Below, piece by piece: positions 58,400 to 64,000 of a DNA stretch of 64,000 nucleotides. This stretch comes from Lunularia cruciata. Lineage: Eukaryota > Streptophyta > Marchantiopsida > Lunulariales > Lunulariaceae. The translations under genes were made by a program, and so were the position numbers. The DNA is taken from NCBI GenBank assembly GCA_948567375.1, contig OX419756.1, forward strand, positions 32,130,333-32,194,332, written 5' to 3'. Within the stretch, counting starts at the first letter, position 1. Every line of letters begins with the position of its first letter. Under the pieces are notes generated by a model. That model had not been told where the DNA came from, made no database searches, and worked only from the letters and a program-made list of their open reading frames with translations.

Positions 58400-59580
58400 G
58401 GAATGGGATGGATGGAATTTATGGACCACCAAATCCACATCCACCAAACCATTGGGATTTTTGCGTCCAAATACTACCTAAGCATCGTTTCACACAGTTC
58501 ATCACCTTGCACTTTGGAGAAGATTTTATGCATATGATCACCATATCTGAGGAACCCTTGGTGCTTCTGATTGCAACTTATGGAGAATGGTAGACGTGTT
58601 GTTTATATGTGTTAATAAATTAGATAGATTGGGAGTGGTGTGATAGAGGAGCAACCATGGCCGCAATACCTGATGTTATCCTTGCTATGCAACAACAAAT
58701 CGAGCACCTTACTCGATTGTTGGATGAACAAGATCTTTGACGACAAGAGCAGGTGGAGAGAGTACCAAGTTGAGAAGGAGAAGATCGGATCAGATTCCCT
58801 AAACCCAAGGTATTTGAAGGCAAGAATCTCCCGGGTGCAGTGGAGAATTTTGTGTTTGATTGTGAACGTTATTTTGAAACTACCAATCTACAAGATGAGC
58901 AAAAACAGATTCTCTTGGCTTCTAGCCAATTGGACGGAGTAGCAAAGCTATGATGGAGATTTTGAGTGGAGCGAGCCAAACGACAAATGGTTGCACCGAT
59001 CTTGACATGGGCAGAATTCAAGAGCACAATAATCAGTCGGTTCCAAGCTATAAATGCCACACGAGCTGCACGGGATAAGTTGGCAGAGTTGAAATAGATT
59101 GGCTCTGTAAGAAGTTACATCATGTAGTTCCAAAACACCATCATGCAAATTTGAGATATTTTGGAAGGTGAAGCTCTGGATCGATTCATGAGGGGCTTGA
59201 AGGCAAGAACCAAATTAGAGGTAACCATGCAAGAGTCACAACACTTGGAGGAAGCCATGCGGTTGGCCGAACGTTTTGATTCCTTGGTGGCAACAACTTG
59301 GTCTTGACCTCGACCCCCACAAAGCCTGCCAATACACTACACACAAGTGGAGGAGCCAGCACCAATGGAGATTGATGCAATTCAACGAAGACCACTAGGC
59401 ATGGCAGACAGGGAGAAATTGTGACAAAATGGTGGTTGTTTTTATTATCGCCAGTTGGGGCATCGCATTGCTAAATGTCTACTTAAGAATGGACGACCTC
59501 AACAAGTTGCCCAAGTGGAGGTTGTGGAGCGGAATGATCAGGGAAACAAGGAATCTCAGTAGGAGATTTCAAGCCGCCTA
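58400..59580 (+). pseudogene. gag region with zinc-knuckle remnant
   Basis: The sequence encodes a retrotransposon gag-type helical domain in pieces (for example FVFDCERYFETTNLQDEQ-like sequence about 58850-58900) and a knuckle-like CFYYRQLGHRIAKC near 59430-59475. Capsid-type protein for particle assembly. Broken in several places. Confidence 0.7.
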
Positions 59581-59588
59581 CTAGGAGC

Positions 59589-59966
59589 TTGATTAGTTCT
59601 AATGGGATTGAAGGCTCGACCTATGCAAGTTTGCTTCACTTGCAAGGTATGATATCTAATAGGGGTTGTAGGATTTTGGTTGATTTTGGAAGTTCAGAGA
59701 ATTGCATATCTATGCAAGTAGCAAAGGAATTGGGTATTCCTATCAAGCCAGTGATTGGAAGTAGTTTGATGATGGCGGATGGTAGAAAGGGTTCTGCATT
59801 CCGCACCTCGCATCTTGTTACCTTCAAGATTGGGAAGGAGTATTTGGAGTGTATGAGGTTTGTAGTGGCACCTCTACACTATGATATCATTCTGGGTCTA
59901 CCTTGGCTTGAATGTCATAAGGTTCAATTCGATTGGACCCAATGCCAAATTCAAGTACAACACTAA
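59589..59966 (+). pseudogene. Aspartic protease region
   Basis: Open for 125 codons. ILVDFGSSENCIS holds the active-site Asp in the D-x-G arrangement, and the C-terminal hydrophobic motif YDIILGLPWL is characteristic of Ty3/gypsy proteases. It matures the Gag-Pol polyprotein. It is part of a broken element. Confidence 0.8.
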
Positions 59967-60359
59967 GGTAGGAATTTCCGATTAGGTTGTCTGGCACTTC
60001 TGAGTAAGACACCTAAGAATAGTCAGTCCCAAGATGGGAAGTTTGTCGAGAAGGTAGCCATAGAGCAAATCTGGAAGGGAGATGAGTCCCAAGATGGGAA
60101 GTTTGCCAAGAAGGCAACCATGGAGCAAGCTTGGAAGAGAGATGAGTCCCTAGAAGGGAAGTTTGTTAAGTAAGCAGCCATAGAGCAAGATTTGGAGGAA
60201 GATAAGTCTGTATTCACGATGTGGATCAAGCCGATTGCACAAGAACAATCTGAGGACGGCCAAGTGCCGGCATCAAGCAATGGTTGATCGGATAGTTCAG
60301 GAGTTTGCAAATGTGTTTCCGGATGATCTGCCAAAGAGATTACCCTCCGATTGAGGTAT

Positions 60360-61660
60360 GCCCTTCAAGATTGAGTTATTGCCAGGGAGTACTCCAGTGC
60401 ATAGACCAATCTATCGGCTCTCACCAAAGAAGTTGGAGGAGTTGCAAATAACACTTACAGAGTTGTTGGAGAAGGATTTCATATGACATAGTACCTCTCC
60501 TTGGAGAGCACCGGTACTATTTGTTCCAAAGAAAGATGGAGGACTTCGTTTCTGTATTGATTACCGTGGGCTCAATAAGCAAACCGTGAAGAATGCATAT
60601 CCCTTGCCTTGGATCAATGACTTACTTGATCAACTAAGTGGAGCACATTACTTTTCCAAGTTGGATCTTTGTAGTGGCTATTGGCGAATTCCAATTGATA
60701 GAGAAGATGTGCAAAAGACTGCCTTTCGCACAAGGTATGGACATTTTGAGTGGAGAGTTCTACCTTTCGGACTCACTAATGCTCCAACAGTCTTCATGGA
60801 TCAGATGCATCGGGTGTTGGGTGGACTATTGGATCGGTCAGTGGTGGTGTTCTTGGATGATATCTTAATCTATAGCAAGACAAAGGCAGAACACGTAAAT
60901 CATGTGCGAGAAGTCCTAAGATGACTACGACAATGGAAATTTTATTGCAAGAAGTCAAAGTGTGCTTTTTTAAAGGAGGTTACCTTCTTGGGTCATAAGA
61001 TCTCATCAGAGGGGATCAAGATAGAGGAAGAGAAGATCAAGGCCATTACTGATTGGCCTACCCCTAAGGATGCTACAGAAGTACGGGCATTCAATGGATT
61101 GGCCAGTTTTTACCGGCGGTTCATCCACTATTATGCTCATGTGGCTGCACCATTGATTGACCTCTTGGGAAAGAGCTCGAGCTTCCAGTGGAACACCAAA
61201 CATGAAGAAGCATTCCAAAAGTTGAAACATATGGTGTCTTCAAGATCCATTCTTCAACCATATGATCCTCAACTACCTTGTGTGGTTGATTTTGATGCTT
61301 CTAACTTTGCAATTGGAGCTGTGTTGCAACAAGAATTTCCGGATGGACTACGTCCCATTGCCTTTGTGTCTCGCCGACTAAATACAGCTGAAAGAAATTA
61401 CTCTGCTTGAGATTGGGAACAACTTGCAATGGTATATGCCACCAAGTTATGGAGGCATTATCTCTTGGGGAAACAAGTGATCATGCGAACTGATCACAAG
61501 CCATTGTTGCAGACCTTACACTTGGAGCACATGAAGAGTCAACATCATCGATGGGAAGAGCAACTTCAATTTTTTGACATCAAACTTGAGTATAAACTAG
61601 GTCGGTTCCATGTCATCCTTGATGCTCTATCACGACAACCTGATTTGAAGTCCTTTCCTC
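60360..61660 (+). pseudogene. Reverse transcriptase and RNase H region
   Basis: RT motifs: [67 protein letters not shown] (catalytic DD). RNase H: VVDFDASNFAIGAVLQQE, FVSRRLNTAERNYS, QVIMRTDHKPLLQ and DALSRQPD. Order and motifs are Ty3/gypsy. Broken in places. Confidence 0.9.
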
Positions 61661-61879
61661 TCATCGCGGCAGCAATTACAATGGTGTCAATTGACCCCAA
61701 GATCCATAATGAGTTTTGGTTAGCTCTACAACAAGATCCCTTCTTCCAAATGGTACATGGTCGTCTAAAAACAGGTGACAAGGAGTACAACACCTTCTCC
61801 TTCAAGGAAGGCCTTCTATTCCATGCGGACCGGATCTATGTTCCAGCCAAAGGTGATCTTTGACTTCTGCGCCTTCAAG

Positions 61880-62500
61880 AAGCCCATGATTTACCCATCA
61901 CTGGTCACATGGGTGTGGACAAGACCTTAGGTACCCTCCAACATCAATGGTGGTGGCCCAACATGACACGAGATGTTCAAGAATTTGTCAGATCGTGTGA
62001 GAGATGCCAATGTAACAAGGCTAGTAACCAAAAGCCGAGTGGATTCCTTCAACCACTCGCCATTCCATCCGCTCGCTGGGAGCATGTGAGCTTGGATCTC
62101 ATCACATCCTTGCCAAAGACAAAACAAGGACACACCGCAATCGTGGTGTTTGTGGATAAGCTTAGTAAGCAAATCCACTTGGCACCAACCTATGATACCG
62201 TGGATGCTCCAACCTTAGCACAAATCTACTTCGACAATGTCTTCAAGCATCATGGGATGCAACATGTACTCATCTCTGACCGTGATCCTCAATTTACCGA
62301 GAAGTTTTGGCAAGCACTCTTCCAAATACTGGGCACCAAGCTTGCTTTGTCCATGGCCTATCATCTTCAAACTGATGGACAAACTGAACGTGCAAATTGT
62401 ACATTGGAGGATATGTTGCGGGCCTTTGTCAATGTCCACCATACCAATTGGGATGAATGTCTTGCAGTTGCAGAATTTGCCTACAACAATTCCAAATAGG
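61880..62500 (+). pseudogene. Integrase region
   Basis: HHCC zinc-binding part (GHMGVDKTLGTLQHQWWWPN, then CERCQCNK), catalytic D,D-35-E region ([29 protein letters not shown]) and the start of the C-terminal part. It inserts the cDNA into chromosomes. Confidence 0.9.
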
Positions 62501-62984
62501 CAAGCACCAGATTTTCTCCCTTCTTTCTCAATTTTGGCCAAGATCTGCTTGTTCCAAATTCTCTTCTTGCTCCTCCTCCATCTCAAGTTCCTCATACTTC
62601 CACATTCTTGACCACTATATCGCAATCGCTCCAACAAGCCAAGTCTTACCTCCTTGTTGCTCAGAATTGCCAAAAACAATATGCAGACCACCATCGTCGT
62701 GATCTCACCTTTGAAGTTGGTGATAAAGTCATGCTATCCTCTAGTAACCTCCCTCTCCCACTTGATACCCAAGTTTGTACTTGCTCCTAACTGGAGAGGA
62801 CCCTTTGTTATCACCCAAATTGTCTCTCCTGTTGCTTATCGACTTGCCTTACCTTGTCACATGCGTATCCATCCTGTCTTTCATGTTTCCAAGTTGAAAC
62901 CCTTTGTTCCTAACCCCTCTTCCTTTTCCTCTTGAGTCCAACCTCCCCCTCTTCCTGTCTCTATCAATGATCATGAGGAGTACA

Positions 62985-63140
62985 AAGTTGATCGTATCCT
63001 TGCGTGTTGCCATATCCAACAAAGCCGTCGTCAACATACGGAGTACAAGGTCCTTTGGAAAGGGTATCCCCTTCATGATGCCACATGGGAGCCTCTTTCT
63101 CACCTCCAGAATGCACAGATGGCCATCCAAGAATTCAAAG
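62985..63140 (+). pseudogene. C-terminal chromodomain
   Basis: HTEYKVLWKGYPLHDATWEP is the chromodomain core (strand, then W-E-P and C-terminal helix), which assigns the family to the chromoviruses. Such domains are known to guide integration to marked chromatin in some members. Confidence 0.85.
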
Positions 63141-63170
63141 CTTCACAGGCAACGAGGACATCAACAACTA

Positions 63171-63184
63171 GTGGCGGGGGAATA
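63171..63184 (+). other. Polypurine tract
   Basis: GTGGCGGGGGAATA directly precedes the 3' LTR start TGTAAC. Confidence 0.75.
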
Positions 63185-63598
63185 TGTAACAATATAGAGT
63201 TTAGCGACGAAGTTAGTTGGGCTTACGACGTAGCACATAAGACAAAGTAGCCTAGAATATTCCAGAAGTATCTAGGAAGCTTCTTGGGAAGCTTCCTGGT
63301 TAACTTAGCTTGCACCTTAAGTAAGTAGTTTCTAGAAGGAAGCTTCTAGAAGCTTCCAACTAGCTTAGCTTGCACACCAAGTAAGCGGCTTCTAGAAGGA
63401 AGCTTCTTGAGAAGCTTCCTAGTTAACTTGGCTTGCACTCTAAGAAAGCGGCTTGAGGAAGCTTCTCAAGGGCCTTGTATGCTATCTATAAATACCAAAG
63501 CCATATCTCATGCTAGGCATTCGGAGTTTTCCCTCATTCAAGTGTATCAATGAGAATTTCCATTCTCCTATTTCTCTCTTTGGATTTGGTCTTTTACA
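63185..63598 (+). repeat. 3' LTR of the right-hand chromovirus
   Basis: 414 bp; starts TGTAACAATATAGAG and ends CTTTTACA, followed by the target duplication gctaa. It keeps the 20-bp GAA/TTC palindrome (63338-63357) and the TATA box (63487-63493). Confidence 0.93.
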
Positions 63599-64000
63599 GC
63601 TAAGGATACAGACCTTGGGAGTGGAAGAATATAAAGTGGCTTTGTATGCCAATTGTCCTTCAAATATAAATATCTGCATTGAGAGAGAAAAGAGAAGAGA
63701 AGGTGTGTATATGAAATTTGTAACATGAAGAAGAAGAATACTAAAAGAACCAACTTACTATTGACCAACTAGAGAAGGAGGCGGTGGACTTGAAACTTCT
63801 TCTTGATGTACAAGATGCCTTGAGAGAACTTGAACAACAAAAATGAGAAGTTGGATCAAGGGATCTGTTTACACCACCTCATCTTACAAGAAAGAAGGAT
63901 GCCAATGGATAGAAATATTTGTTGAGACAAAGCACACCAACTTCCCCAAAAGTTGTGAAGGGAGCCAGTTACTTGAAAGAATTGATTTGTGATAAGACAA
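63599..64000 (+). mobile_element. Start of the internal region of the X-family element
   Basis: Continues the X primer site interrupted at 57960. Peptide pieces such as LEKEAVDLKLLLDVQDALRE are coiled-coil-like and SPKVVKGASYLKELICDKT follows, compatible with a gag N-terminus. Runs off the window; already broken in this stretch. Confidence 0.45.

Larger units (their letters stand above)
57960..63598 (+). mobile_element. Ty3/gypsy chromovirus of complete layout, the best preserved here
   Basis: 5639 bp with LTRs 57960-58385 and 63185-63598. Perfect target duplication gctaa (57955-57959, 63599-63603), which lies within the primer site of an X-family element. All parts are present in order: gag, zinc knuckle, protease, RT, RNase H, integrase, chromodomain. 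The LTRs differ at about 22 of 414 compared positions by hand count (about 5%, mostly transitions), plus one 12-bp length change. It is an old but relatively well-kept copy with roughly ten breaks in the coding region, so it is not whole. Confidence 0.93.

Noticed and set aside
1-64000. CRISPR arrays, tRNA or rRNA genes, bacterial-type operons
   Set aside because: No regular spacer repeats, no cloverleaf or rRNA signature was found, and the genes are spliced eukaryotic genes.

Overview
The window looks like repeat-rich nuclear DNA of a land plant, most likely a non-seed plant such as a bryophyte. The evidence is a plant-specific LURP-one-related gene, spliced genes with short GT-AG introns, Ty3/gypsy chromoviruses primed by initiator-Met tRNA, and LINE-like reverse transcriptase remnants. 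The species cannot be named from the sequence.

Left flank (1-22.3 kb). This is a layered pile of fossils. First comes the 3' part of a second LTR family (here 'X', coiled-coil coding region plus LTR). Two minus-strand 5' fragments of a chromovirus follow, separated by a piece of a third LTR ('S'). Next is a LINE-like element split by a chromovirus (7454-20246, target duplication tagat/tagac). That element was itself split in gag by a second complete chromovirus (8381-14740, TSD ttgaa). Solo S LTRs then landed in each of the two (13419-14155, TSD cacat; 19218-20020, TSD cttgc). The order of events reads directly from the junctions.

Gene island (24.4-49.8 kb). Five spliced host genes could be built exon by exon with consistent phases: a GILT-type thiol reductase (minus, 24425-27402, 247 aa), an NAT9-type N-acetyltransferase (minus, 32208-33495, 177 aa), a LURP-one-related protein (plus, 39065-41245, 222 aa), and two unrecognised genes facing each other (plus 44495-45163, 158 aa; minus 46468-49802, 892 aa). 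The last two share a C-terminal module, LLTDFI(E/D)SGYGA, split by an intron at the same codon and phase. A diverged direct repeat of about 1.5-2 kb lies on both sides of the GILT gene, with a further internal triplication of a ~138-bp unit. Two 5'-truncated LINE tails lie in the island, one of them inside an intron of the LURP-one gene.

Right flank (50-64 kb). AT-rich DNA without recognisable genes is followed by more X-family remnants and then by a chromovirus of complete layout (57960-63598, TSD gctaa). It sits exactly between the X LTR/primer site and the X internal region that runs off the window.

The main new observation is that the chromovirus LTRs carry, upstream of their TATA box, strings of alternating GAA/TTC units at five-base pitch. 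One is a perfect 20-bp palindrome with the layout of a plant heat-shock element. The second is the shared LLTDFI-SGYGA module in the facing gene pair.
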